A DNA stretch of 64,000 nt from Pegea sp. RAD2-039 (GCA_034620365.1 JAQGEQ010000202.1:35001-99000); one strand, 5' to 3'; counted from the stretch's first letter, positions 11,833 through 25,544 are shown. A program made the numbers and translations. The notes: a model not told the origin generated them from the letters alone.

Positions 11833-13472
11833 GTTTATAAAATAGAAGATGTTAGCAGCAGAGTTGTTGATCACAAATAACTTTTGATGTTAATTGAGTT
11901 TTGTTTAAATTTTATTTTTTATCAAAAGCTTTTTAGTGAAATTCAAAAATATTAAGTTAAAAAGAGCTTTTGAACAAATTGAATTTACATTTAGTAATAA
12001 AAAAAATCAATTTAAAAAAGTTATCTTTTAATTTTATTCAATATAAACCAACAAAAGTTGTTTAAAATTGATTTTAAAATATTTATTAAATACTAAAAGA
12101 TTATTGGATCACTCTAACAAATAGAGTTAGTTTCACTCTAACTGATCATTTAACTAAAATGTAATTAAAACTGATTTGAAATTGAATAAACTAAAAAGCA
12201 TCAAAACTCAACTACTTTCTAATAAACAGATAATCTTAAAGTCATTGATGATAAATTCACTTGTAACAGATGAGTCTTTAACAGATTTTTCGGCAAATCA
12301 TAGTCTTATCAACTAATGATTAAAAAAGGAGAATGGAGTTGTGATACAAATAAACAACTAAGTTGAACAAAGGTTTCCTAATTTTTCTATAAATCTCCAG
12401 TTTGATGAAAACCAGTTTCTATTTGCAATTTTGTCAAACTAATTATAATATGTCCATAATCACAAGAATCTTTTGAATTAGAAAGCTTCATTTGATCTGA
12501 AATTACTTGGAGTCTTTATTCTGTAAGAATTCTTCTTTTTATTATTTAGAAAACTCAGAGTTGAAAATATTTGATGTAAAAATTGTTTTAGGTTTTTGAA
12601 TTAAAAAAAACATCCAGTATTTCGTAGAAACTTAACTTTCTTGTTGATTTTTTTAGTAAGTAAATGATTGTTGAAATAAAAATTGTTTACTTTTCACACT
12701 TCATTACTTTAAACAATTTTTGTAAAACTGAATTAAATTTGCTGAAATCTTTTTAATCTTTAGATCACTAAGCAAGACATAATCTTCATTTTGACTTATC
12801 ATCATTATTCATTTTTTACAGTTAATTTGATAAAAATCAACTTTTAAAGTTCACATACGACTACCAAGTTTTTTTAAAGAAAAATATTCTTTTGTATTTC
12901 ATTCAACCCTCGAACAATTGCTTTAGAATTTATAAATTCTTTTAAAATAGAACTTTTGTAAATTTTTGTTTTAAAATGATTCATGAAAGCATTAAAACAC
13001 TTCACTGAGATCGTGGCTTCAAATTCCTCTCTATAAAACCTAGCTATTTGCAAAATAATTAAATTTATATTCAGATATTTAATTTTCAACAAAGTCTTAA
13101 AGATACCTTATGGTATGGATAATGAAAGTAGAAAAAAAAACTTTTTGCTTTCAAATTTAAGGTATCAAATGATAATAAGGATATGATTTAAATTTATGAG
13201 ATTTTTAATAGAGTAATTGGTACAACAACTGATACAACTAAACTTACTTTATTCGTAAAATGATTTCATTTCTATAAGCAGGTATACAAGTTGATAAATA
13301 CTGATAGAGGATATAAAATGACTGAATTAGGTAAATATGTTAAAAGTTGGCTTCTTGCTGCTTAATATAAATCTTTTTGTGCAAAGCTTCTAATTAAAAT
13401 AAAAAAAATCTCAAGCAAGTAATTAGTGTTTAAAAATATTAACAAACATAATAACAAACTGAAATATGCAAA
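11833..13472. other. Intergenic between convergent GPN2 and the CD109-like gene
   Basis: AT-rich spacer holding the two 3' ends. A minus-strand open stretch at 12874-13065 after an acceptor-like ttttgcaaatag would encode a basic segment beginning ARFYREEFEATISV. It lacks its own ATG and I found no partner exon, so it is left unassigned. Confidence 0.5.
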
Positions 13473-16400
13473 TTAAAGTAAAATGTAAACAGTTTTTGCC
13501 AGCCAAAATAAAGGAGAAACAAACAAATAAGGATTTGAAATCACTTCAATGAATGTCAATCTATTAAAAGGTTTAAAAATAGAACTTGCTGTATTATAAG
13601 GATTTAACGGAAGAGACAAGGAACCAGGACATCCGCTGCATCTTCCACCACATACATCACATGTTGTTGAATCACTTAAACTTTTTACTGCGTATTTTTG
13701 CACTAGACTTCTCCCTGTAACAACAAAAAGTATCAGATGAAGATTCTAGGTTGGATTCGATTACTTGGATTGTAGTAATCCTTCGTTACAACTATAGAAG
13801 GTTTGCTTTCAGCAATCATCTCTTTTCGTTCCAATTTAATAAAACCACAAATTTCCTCTCCAACTTTTAACTGAAATCAAATTTTGTAAAAAAGAAATTA
13901 ATAAAAATTGAAGCCAACTTCGTCAAAGTACAAATTAGCACTCTGTTTTATCATCTCCACTTTTTTAGCTGACGGATTTCGTTTCAGTTCTTTTTCTACA
14001 TCAATTTCAAAACCATTAAGAAGATGAAATTCAAACAAAAGCATTCCAGTCGAAGCCTCATCTTCTTTCAATCTACAAATTCACTTTGAGTTGAAAATTT
14101 CAAAAAAATTTTGAAAATAGAAACCTGCAACATTGACTGAGAGTTGATCCTGAAATATCTTCATCACTAACTCTCAACTTGCAATCAAATGCACTTTCAG
14201 ACTTCTTCTTCTCTTCAACATTGTAACAAACACTCAACTGAGCAATTACAAATCCCTGACCACTAGTAGACACATTCACAAATCCATCTGTAGCTGGCAA
14301 CTAGTAGAAGTTTGTTACTTGCAAACCAACTCATGATAATAACTCACATCGATTCGATTGTAAACAATCGAATTCTCTTTCGTGATTCGCAGATTCCTCG
14401 TGAAGTTTGTGAATGAAACATCAACTGAAACATCTTTTTCATCATCCACTAGTAACTGAGCAAGTGAAGACATCGCTTGTATACCAATTACAGTGTCCTA
14501 AGAAGATGAGATGATGAAGATATTCTCTCATCAGTTACAACTTCACTTGTGTGCTATAGAAGCCTCCAAGATCATTTTGCTTCGACATCAACCATCTCAT
14601 GATTGGTAGAGCAGCAGATACGTCATCACGAGCAACATACGTCATCATCACATATGACGTCATCTCTATATCGTTGCTACTAGCTTGGGAATAGGGAGTC
14701 TTTGAAGGAGTTTGGATACTCCAAAACCTCATCCCACCTTCACAAATGAGTCTAAGATCTAAAAGATACTTGTCAAAGATCACCTTGATCAGTTGAAAAG
14801 TCATCCAGGAGGTTAAGGACTTGTTGTGTCTTTGAACTTCCACTTTTTTGAAGAGCATAAGCTACAATTGCAAGTGAATAAGGATCATCTGAGATCACAT
14901 CCACTTGTGATTCAACAAATAATCGAGTCAAGTTGATCATCTCTTCCTATGATTCACAACATCAACATCATCTTCATCTAAATAAAGACTTACATCAAGA
15001 GAGAATTGATTCTCAGTGAAAGATATCAAAACATAAGCTGCTAATGTCAGTTGGTTGTTTACTCCTCCCTAAAGACACAGATCTCATTAAAAGGATCAAC
15101 TTCACCACATCAACGGACTTGCATGTCTTTGTGGATGACTCGACCCGGTTCATTAAAGCTACCATCTTTGTTTTGATGTTTTTGAATAAATTGAAAAGCT
15201 TCTGTGATATGTTGATGTAGTTGAGACTTCAACTCTGGTCTTACAAGAGATGCAAACATAAAACATTTAGTGACAAATGATGTCAACCAAACACTTCCAC
15301 TTCGATCGCGGTTTCCAAACGCGCTAAATGACCCGTCACTTCGTTTGTAGCTGAAAAAATCTGATGTGATTGAGTTTGAAGGTTTCGATTTACTTCAACT
15401 GGTTCTGGAATCCACTTAATATATGCTGATACGCTTTCTTCTTCGTCTTCTCATCTAAACGTTTCGATTTCTTCAAATATAAATACACGAATACATCAGG
15501 AGCAAATCCGATCATATTCTGCTCCCCACATCCAGTTGGTTCCCTTAGCAACGAGCCCAGATTGTCGCTGGTTGACGACATTATATCGCCTGTGCTTAAA
15601 GTTGATTTAGAAGTCACGTGATGTTAGAAACGACGAACCGAAAATATGAAGTTTTAATGATTTGGAATCAGCAACAACTTCATCAGGAAACTTCACTTGA
15701 AGTCTTCTCATATTCTCATCACCTTCGAGAACCATTGATGACGTGTCACACTCCCTCACACCTTCTGGCTACAATCGTCATCAAGTCGAAACCATCCAAT
15801 CGTGACCGACTCACCTGCACTTGCAGAACACGTGACAACTTATCAGTAGCCAATCGTGACTTAGCAGTCAGTAACATCGTGACGTCACCAGCACGTGACA
15901 TGCGAACAGGGAACCAAACTGAATACGAGTTCTCGGCTTCGATGTCAAACACTCGCACGTTACCAGCAATTATGACGTCATCAACTGGCATGACCAATTG
16001 GAAGCGATCATTTTGATGAAGTATCAATTCCACCTGATACCAGCTGATTACTCGATTGTGATTGGTTGATAGAAGATACAAACCGATAATTTTTGTGGGA
16101 AATAGTTGAAGATTGTGGCTTGGATGATGACTACTTCACCTCTAGTGATCTTCAGAGGCGAGTTTAAAGTGATGAAGAACTTTCTGAAGACTGTAGTCTG
16201 AAGAATGAAACCGATTTGATAAGTGAGCTGTGATTGGTTGATTTACTTTCAAAGGATCCATGATAGCAAGTCCTTGAGTTGGTGACAGTGAAAAGCAAGA
16301 CATAATCCAAGATGTAATTGTATCAGGAGCTTTTGTTGTTAATTGAAGAGTATTATTTGACCTGCGGATGAATATATAAGAAAATAGTTTTGTTGATTAT

Positions 16401-19400
16401 TAAATGGTCTGACGTTGATATCAAATCGACCCATAACCAGGTTTCAGGGAAGTTTTTTCGAACAGGGGCTTTTTCGGGACCCACTGAGGTAGTTACCATT
16501 GAATCTTCTTCCATCATTATTTCAGGAAATATTCCGATCATATCCGGCAATTCCTTCAAGTTAACTAAAAAGTTGTTGAAATTTTTTTAAATATTCAAAT
16601 TTCAACATCAATTTGTACATCTTAGATGCTGAAAGATCAACTACAGATTCAAGATCTTACAGAAGATCAGATGTTGAAAGATCAACTACAGATTCAAGAT
16701 CTTACAGAAGATCAGATGTTGAAAGATCAACTACAGATTCAAGATCTTACAGAAGATCAGATGTTGAAAGATCAACTACAGATTTAAGATCAACAGAAGA
16801 TCAGATGTTGAAAGATCAACTACGGATTTAAGATTAACAGAAGATCAGATGTTGAAAGATCAACTACAGATTCAAGATCTTACAGAAGATCAGATGCTGA
16901 AAGATCAACTACAGATTCAAGATCAACAGAAGATCAGATGTTGAAAGATCAACTACAGATTCAAGATCTTACAGAAGATCAGATGTTGAAAGATCAACTA
17001 CAGATTCAAGATCTTACAGAAGATCAGATGCTGAAAGATCAACTACAGATTCAAGATCAACAGAAGATCAGATGTTGAAAGATCAACTACGGATTTAAGA
17101 TCAACAGAAGATCAGATGTTGAAAGATCAACTACAGATTCAAGATCAATAGAAGATCAGATGTTGAAAGATCAACTGCAGATTCAAGATTAACAGAAGAT
17201 CAGATGTTGAAAGATCAACTACAGATTCAAGATCAACAGAAGATCAGATGTTGAAAGATCAACTACAGATTCAAGATCAATAGAAGATCAGATGTTGAAA
17301 GATCAACTACAGATACAAGATCTTACAGAAGATCAGATGCTGAAAGATCAACTACAGATTCAAGATCTTACAGAAGATCAGATGCTGAAAGATCAACTAC
17401 AGATTCAAGATCAACAGAAGATCAGATGTTGAAAGATCAACTACAGATTCAAGATCAACAGAAGATCAGATGTTGAAAGATCAACTACAGATTCAAGATT
17501 AACAGAAGATCAGATGTTGAAAGATCAACTACAGATTCAAGATCAATAGAAGATCAGATGTTGAAAGATCAACTACAGATTCAAGATCTTACAGAAGATC
17601 AGATGTTGAATGATCAACTACAGATTCAAGATTAACAGAAGATCAGATGTTGAAAGATCAACTACAGATTCAAGATCAATAGAAGATCAGATGTTGAAAG
17701 ATCAACTACAGATTCAAGATCTTACAGAAGATCAGATGTTGAAAGATCAACTACAGATACAAGATCAACAGAAGATCAGATGTTGAAAGATCAACTACAG
17801 ATTCAAGATCTTACAGAAGATCAGATGTTGAAAGATCAACTACAGATTCAAGATCTTACAGAAGATCAGATGCTGAAAGATCAACTACAGATTCAAGATC
17901 TTACAGAAGATCAGATGTTGAAAGATCAACTACAGATTCAAGATCAACAGAAGATCAGATGTTGAAAGATCAACTACAGATTCAAGATCTTACAGAAGAT
18001 CAGATGCTGAAAGATCAACTACAGATTCAAGATCTTACAGAAGATCAGATGTTGAAAGATCAACTACAGATTCAAGATCAACAGAAGATCAGATGTTGAA
18101 AGATCAACTACAGATTCAAGATCAATAGAAGATCAGATGTTGAAAGATCAACTACAGATTCAAGATCTTACAGAAGATCAGATGTTGAAAGATCAACTAC
18201 AGATTCAAGATCTTACAGAAGATCAGATGTTGAAAGATCAACTACAGATTCAAGATCTTACAGAAGATCAGATGCTGAAAGATCAACTACAGATTCAAGA
18301 TCTTACAGAAGATCAGATGTTGAAAGATCAACTACAGATTCAAGATCAACAGAAGATCAGATGTTGAAAGATCAACTACAGATTCAAGATCTTACAGAAG
18401 ATCAGATGTTGAAAGATCAACTACAGATTCAAGATCAACAGAAGATCAGATGTTGAAAGATCAACTACAGATTCAAGATCAATAGAAGATCAGATGTTGA
18501 AAGATCAACTACAGATTCAAGATCTTACAGAAGATCAGATGTTGAAAGATCAACTACAGATACAAGATCAACAGAAGATCAGATGTTGAAAGATCAACTA
18601 CGGATTTAAGATTAACAGAAGATCAGATGTTGAAAGATCAACTACAGATTCAAGATCAATAGAAGATCAGATGTTGAAAGATCAACTACAGATTTAAGAT
18701 CTTACAGAAGATCAGATGTTGAAAGATCAACTACAGATTTAAGATCTTACAGAAGATCAGATGTTGAATGATCAACTACAGATTCAAGATCAATAGAAGA
18801 TCAGATGTTGAAAGATCAACTACAGATTTAAGATCTTACAGAAGATCAGATGTTGAAAGATCAACTACAGGTTCAAGATTAACAGAAGATCAGATGTTGA
18901 AAGATCAACTACAGATTCAAGATCTTACAGAAGATCAGATGTTGAAAGATCAACTACAGATTCAAGATCTTACAGAAGATCAGATGCTGAAAGATCAACT
19001 ACAGATTCAAGATCTTACAGAAGATCAGATGTTGAAAGATCAACTACAGATTCAAGATCTTACAGAAGATCAGATGTTGAAAGATCAACTACAGATTCAA
19101 GATTTACAGAAGATCAGATGTTGAAAGATCAACTACAGATTCAAGATCTTACAGAAGATCAGATGTTGAAAGATCAACTACAGATTCAAGATCTTACAGA
19201 AGATCAGATGTTGAAAGATCAACTGCAGATTTAAGATCTTACAGAAGATCAGATGTTGAAAGATCAACTACAGATTCAAGATCAATAGAAGATCAGATGT
19301 TGAAAGATCAACTACAGATTCAAGATCTTACAGAAGATCAGATGTTGAAAGATCAACTACAGATTCAAGATCTTACAGAAGATCAGATGTTGAAAGATCA

Positions 19401-22400
19401 ACTACAGATTCAAGATCTTACAGAAGATCAGGTGTTGAAAGATCAACTACAGATTCAAGATCAATAGAAGATCAGATGTTGAAAGATCAACTACAGATTC
19501 AAGATCTTACAGAAGATCAGATGTTGAAAGATCAACTACAGATTCAAGATCTTACAGAAGATCAGATGTTGAAAGATCAACTACAGATTCAAGATCTTAC
19601 AGAAGATCAGATGTTGAAAGATCAACTACAGATTCAAGATCTTACAGAAGATCAGATGTTGAAAGATCAACTACAGATTCAAGATCTTACAGAAGATCAG
19701 ATGTTGAAAGATCAACTACAGATTCAAGATCTTACAGAAGATCAGATGTTGAAAGATCAACTACAGATTCAAGATCTTACAGAAGATCAGATGTTGAAAG
19801 ATCAACTACAGATTCAAGATCAACAGAAGATCAGATGTTGAAAGATCAACTACAGATTCAAGATTAACAGAAGATCAGATGTTGAAAGATCAACTACAGA
19901 TTCAAGATCTTACAGAAGATCAGATGTTGAAAGATCAACTACAGATTCAAGGTCTTACAGAAGATCAGATGCTGAAAGATCAACTACAGATTCAAGATCT
20001 TACAGAAGATCAGATGTTGAAAGATCAACTGCAGATTCAAGATCAACAGAAGATCAGATGTTGAAAGATCAACTACAGATTCAAGATCTTACAGAAGATC
20101 AGATGTTGAAAGATCAACTACAGATTCAAGATCTTACAGAAGATCAGATGTTGAAAGATCAACTACAGATTCAAGATTAACAGAAGATCAGATGTTGAAA
20201 GATCAACTACAGATTCAAGATCTTACAGAAGATCAGATGTTGAAAGATCAACTACAGATTCAAGATCTTACAGAAGATCAGATGTTGAAAGATCAACTAC
20301 AGATTCAAGATCTTACAGAAGATCAGATGCTGAAAGATCAACTACAGATTCAAGATTAACAGAAGATCAGATGTTGAAAGATCAACTACAGATTCAAGAT
20401 CTTACAGAAGATCAGATGTTGAAAGATCAACTACAGATTCAAGATCTTACAGAAGATCAGATGTTGAAAGATCAACTACAGATTCAAGATCTTACAGAAG
20501 ATCAGATGTTGAAAGATCAACTACAGATTTAAGATTAACAGAAGATCAGATGTAAGTTCTTACTTAGATATTTCACGAGTAAGCCGTCTGTCACTACAAG
20601 CATACCACTGAACACATCATAGCCTCTACTGGGCCTAAACCAGTAGTCATAGTCGGGTTTGGTAGAGTATTTATCCAAATCTTCAATCAGCTGATTAAAT
20701 GAAGATGTAGGGTTGAAATTTTACAAGAAAATCTTTTCAAACCTTCTTCTTGGTGACATCATTACCGGATTTCATCAACAAGACACTCTGATCAACGATT
20801 CGGAGCCCTATAAAGCTGTTGATATCTGAAGTAGTGATGTTGATCTTCAATTCGTTCCCAGCATCCAATTGAGATGAAGATGTTGAGATAGTAATCTTTA
20901 GATGAAGATCAGTAATAAGAAGACTACTTTGAAAACAAATGATCATTTACCTGATTAGTTAGAACCAATTTGACAGCAACTTCAACTGAATCTGCCAAAA
21001 TTGTGCCACCTTCTTGATTATAAGCCGCGATCGCTGTAATTGATGGGGTCATTGATGACGTCACAGTAAAATTGAAAGAGTGTTTGTTTGTTTTTGTTGT
21101 TTGTTTTTCTGTTGCTGAATACAAAACCTCGCCACGTGATAGTATCTGTTGTTGGAATTGAAATTATTTTTTTATTAAAATATTTTAAACAAGAAACAAA
21201 CCATATAATAAAATGATGAAATATTTTCAGTAGTCGAAAACAAAAAGAAAATTTCTTCTTCTGATTTTACTTCTTTCTTATTCGATGTCAACTGAACAAA
21301 ATTATCAGGTTCATGAGAAATTGAATAGACAAACCACGTGACTTCATTCTTGGTGTTGTTCGTCCGAACCTGTTTACAAAAATCTACTTTTCATCAAAAG
21401 TTATTAAAAATCAAAAAATCAGTTAGTTGACGAGCAATTGGTTGGTTTCAGACAACTAGCTGCATCTGGGACTTTGAGGATGTGTTTACATATTTCTCAA
21501 CAACCGCGTCCATCATCTCATCTTCCTCCTTAAAGATCTCATAAAATCCGATCTCTTAAAGCTTTAGTTTACAAGATGATGAAGCTCTTTTACTCAAGCT
21601 TGTCATCACAATTTATAAAAGAGTTCTCAAACATTATGATTTTAATAAGGTTTTATCTTTAAATTATCTTTAAATAAGGTTTTAAAGGAGTTTACTTCTG
21701 TTCTTAAGAGATTGTTGCTTCTTACGTGGGTTTGGAGAATAGATTCTGGTTTACAAATCAACTTTCTTCTCATTTATAAAACTTACAGTAAAATGTAAAG
21801 ATTGGGTTTCGGTATCAGGTAACAATTCCACTGCAACTAAACCGTTCTTCGGGATTTGATAAACAAACTTCTTCTGTTCTTTTGTTCCAATTTTTCTACA
21901 AAAAAAAGAATAAGAAACACTTATGAATATGTAAACAAGTGGTCCTGAACTTATGGACCTTGTGTCCCAATCTCAAATATTAAACAACTGTTTGAAAAAA
22001 GTTTGAGAATTACTAACTTATTAATATCAACATCAACAATAAGATCATGTCTCTTCAAATCTTCATCTGATAACATCTCCCCATCAGGGTACAAAACTTT
22101 GAACTGAAAATCGAATATCAAAAAGCGAACATGACGTCATCACGACTTACGTAAGCAACATATGGTAGACCAGGTTTCATGTAGTCAGGTGCATCATCAA
22201 TCTGTACACGAACTTTCTCGTGAACTAATTCCATCTCTACTGTTTCATTAAATTCAATTTTTGTGAATTGTTCTTCAACCTTTCCAACAATTTTGAGTCT
22301 TTGATAGTTTGTCATTCCGTCCCAACCTAATCTCTTCAAGACTTCCATCTCTACTTTAGTTGATGCTTTTCCTTTAAAGTCCTTAAAATAATCTTATTTA

Positions 22401-23688
22401 AACAACTCACTTTTATTGTTTTTAGTAAAAATTATTTTCAAATTGTTTGTTGTTTACAAAATATGAAAATTTCTTTTTCTAAAACCTTAAAATTCACTTC
22501 CCAAGTTTTAGGTCTTGATCCGAAGCGAATAGGATTGATTGCAAAAGACAAAGTGGCGTTTCCGTAAACTGGTTTTCCATATGTGTATCTAAAACATGAA
22601 ATTTTTAAAATTGAAAAAGTGTGAAGAAGAAACTGACTTTGCTTTTAGTGTGATTGTAACTTCATCAGTTTTACTATCAAAGTAAGTTGGTGAGATGATA
22701 TCTATTTCAAATTTCGGTAATTTGTAATTACTGACTTCAACATCAACGCTTTCCTCATAATTCTGTCGATTTTGTTGTAAATTTCCAAACTTTTTTTCTA
22801 CTGATACTTACATTCACATCAGTAAAAGTGATCTTCCAATTCCCTTTTAGTGAATCTGGATGTAGATTTAATTCATCACTGACGACTCCAAATGTAAGTT
22901 CCTGATCCTTCTTCAACAAGATCACATTATCTCTCGGATCTTTCACTTGATACGAGACGGATTGATTTAAAGGTAATAAATCAGATGATAAAAAAATTCC
23001 TCGAAATTTAACTGAAATAAACAGAAGATAAAGAAGATAGTAGAAGGAAGACTTTTACTTGTTTGTCCTGGTTGATATATCGCTTTATCAGTTTCAATTA
23101 ATATGCTGCTGGATTTAGGAGAAAGATCAAATGAATCCGCTTGAGCAGAGAACACTTCTTCCCCAGTAATTACATCTGTTCCATTAACTTCTAAAATAAA
23201 CTTTGAAGATCCGTTGTAGTCTTTAGGTATCTAGAAGTAGAAATATTTTGTTTGAAAATAGTTTAAGCAACTGAGAAAATTCACCTGATTAAAACTGATA
23301 TGCTTGCTTGCTTCTAAACATAAAAATTTGAAATTAATCATATTTATTTAAATATTTGAAATTGGAAACATATTTCAGTTTAACATTTTCAATTACCTGT
23401 AGTAAGCACATGATTATTTGAAACAAAATGGACTTTTTTATCAGATGAACTGAATGTTGCGTCTATGTTCACAGTTTTTCCATGGATGTTGCTAACAACA
23501 AAACTTGGAGATGTATCTCTTCGTATAATTTTTGGCATATATATCGCATGTGTTGGTCTTAATGAATAAAATTTGATATTAATTATTTATTTTTATGTAA
23601 TATACAAATAGTTTTCTTACTTTTTTGCTAAAACATTTGAATGTAAGCTCAATAGAAAAGTAATTAAAGATAAAAGCAGATTATTCAT
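13473..23688 (-). CDS. CD109: CD109-like thioester-containing protein (alpha-2-macroglobulin family)
   Basis: Cell-surface member of the A2M/TEP family. The ATG at 23688 opens a signal peptide (MNNLLLSLITFLLSLHSNVLA). Macroglobulin domains follow: IETDKAIYQPGQT (about 23080), NYKLPKFEIDI (about 22710), YGKPVYGNATLSF (about 22570), MKPGLPYVAYV (about 22165), GLRIVDQSVLLM (about 20790), then NFPETWLWVDL (about 16440), PDTITSWIMSCFSLSPTQG (about 16300) and GEVVIIQATIFNYF (about 16120). The thioester motif GCGEQNM is at 15513-15533. The thioester domain continues with SGSVWLTSFV, GRVIHKDMQ, GGVNNQLTLAAYVL and DLGGFYSTQ. The receptor-binding domain ends VVTKDYYNP (about 13770). The last exon adds CDVCGGRCSGC and a hydrophobic C-terminus, resembling the CD109 CDLC...C..C tail, so GPI or tail anchoring is likely. 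Introns are mostly under 100 nt, one of them 49 nt (15590-15638). One intron holds a 3.9-kb minisatellite. No frame break was seen in the exons followed. Confidence 0.93.
16626..20551. repeat. Minisatellite array 3, 44/45-bp units, filling a CD109 intron
   Basis: About 3.9 kb of tandem units, roughly 85-90 copies by span, very homogeneous. The plus-strand unit runs gttgaaagatcaactacag, attcaagatcttacag, aagatcagat. Two main length forms exist: 45 bp with gatcttacagaag and 44 bp with gatcaacagaag. The mixture breaks any plus-strand frame, so the repetitive ORFs (LKDQLQIQDLTEDQ) are not a protein. On the transcribed (minus) strand each 45-bp unit contains a donor-like CTGTAAGATC and an acceptor-like GAATCTGTAG. 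The array begins 12 nt inside the intron after the real donor (CTAA|GTAAGAACTTAC, near 20563) and ends about 65 nt before the real acceptor near 16567. Confidence 0.97.
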
Positions 23689-24839
23689 TTTGAATTTGTT
23701 TTAGTTTCTAAATTTTAACTAAATTATTTTATAGTTTAGAAACTAATAAAAATCTGTAATATAAAAAATGAAATTTAATTTTAGCCCTATATAAATAATT
23801 TTAAAATTATCCAAATTTAACTTGCAATTATTTTATAATTACATGATTAAAAAATTAGTAAAGATTAAAAGAAATTTAATTTTATCAAATTTCTATATTG
23901 TTCATGTTATTAACAAACACCAAAAAACATAAGTAAAAATAATTTGCTTTAAAGCAACTTTCTAAACACAAACAAATAAATAAATAATTATAATAACTTT
24001 CAATACATCAAAGATTTTATTAATTTTTGTAAGAAATTCGCTGAAATATTCAAAAATAATAAAATTAACACAAAGATAAAAGAAATACAAACTACAAACT
24101 TGAAGCACAGATTGTGAAGAAAACCAACCCATGCTTTAAACAAATGTTAATAAACAAATTTCTACTACAAATATATTATGGCTTATTTCATTTTAGGAAC
24201 TACAGTAGCAGATGACATTTTTTTAAATTTAATTTTTTTAAATTTAGATAATTTTTTTGAGTTACATATTAAAACCAGAGATAGTTATTTAAAAATTAAA
24301 AATTAAGGCTTATATTTATAAAATAATTATCAACTGAAATTTCTAACTATTCTCTTTTATTTTTCTGCAGTTATGTTTTGTGTCCGCTATAAAAATTGTA
24401 TGATTTATTATCTACAACTATGCATTATTTTATGAATAAGTAAAATAAATATAAAGCTATAAATTTATATAAAATATTTTGCATGGTCAGAAAAATTTCA
24501 AAATACGTAAGTATTTTATACGTAAGTTATAATACTCTCAGTGTGAAAAATTAAAAATGAAGAAACTTGGACACTTTTTAAACCAATGATAGTCTTTAGA
24601 TGAGAAGATGAATACTCTATGAGTAAAAGTTGATTTAAAACTTAGAACGGATACATCTATTTAAAAATTCTAACAATATCTGCATATTTCTGGCTTTTTA
24701 AAGATTTAATAATTTGTAATGAAGTAACTGCATATCTAATGAGATAGTTTACGTGAGAAGCCCATTTTAAAACATGAAAGGTGAACGCAAGCTTGTATTT
24801 ACCTTTATATGAGATTTTTTAAAAAGAATACTTTTAGTT
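23689..24839. other. Upstream region of the CD109-like gene
   Basis: AT-rich sequence that should include the CD109 promoter. No ORF, array or RNA gene recognised. Confidence 0.5.
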
Positions 24840-25360
24840 TAAGAAACGGTTAATGTGAAGAGGAGTTTTGATACGAGTGTGACGAGGAAGAGTTTCTAGT
24901 GGAATAAACCTTCGAATAGAATTTGAAAGACATTTTCGTAGAAGAGATATCTCATCATTTGTACTTCCAATTGAAGGAAGATAGATGAGTTTTAATCATT
25001 TTAAAGTTGGCTTTATAAAAGTTAGAATAAATCAATTTATCATTCAGACATTTGCAAATGGATAAAACTGAACTATAAAAGAAATTATGGAATATTGTTA
25101 AAGATGAAAGAGAAGATCGAATTGACTGAGTTGGAGTTTGTTAAGTTATTGGGATGTTTCAGAATGAAAGATTCAAAGTTTGACCCTCTGAATGAGTAGA
25201 TACGTTGAGTTAGAAAATTTGTAGCTGTGAAGTTCAAATAGGAATCATTTAAATATAGAGGAGTAAGTATGTTTGGAAGAATAAAATCTTCCAACAAGTA
25301 AAAAGGAATATAACAGGTGTTAATACTACCATCATCGCAGATATCAGATATCACAGGTAG
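24840..25360 (-). mobile_element. Possible degenerate LINE fragment (endonuclease-RT linker region)
   Basis: Minus-strand translation gives LTQRIYSFRGSNFESFIL near 25190 and, after a gap and frame change, ISLLRKCLSNSIRRFIPLE near 24930. The spacing and character (YxFRxxNFxSF, then CxxxxIRRFIPLE) recall the linker between endonuclease and reverse transcriptase in CR1/Jockey-type LINEs. No RT core motif lies in this stretch, and several stops interrupt it. Identification is by pattern only. Confidence 0.3.
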
Positions 25361-25544
25361 TAGGTAGCAGGTAGAAAAATGAATGTGATAAAGAACCCAG
25401 ACAGAAATTCCAATAGATTTAAGAAATCCTCATCAGCCTGGTATACGGATTATCTAGGACAGGAAAAGTCTGAAATAAACCCCAGTTCACTGGACCGTGT
25501 GACCAATCATTAGGTCTAGATAGTTGGGTAAGACAGCGCACGCT

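Noticed and set aside
16613..20064. Plus-strand ORFs of repeated LKDQLQIQDLTEDQ, looking like a coiled-coil repeat protein
   Set aside because: They lie in tandem units of 44 and 45 bp; the 44-bp units break frame repeatedly. The array is inside a CD109 intron on the opposite strand.
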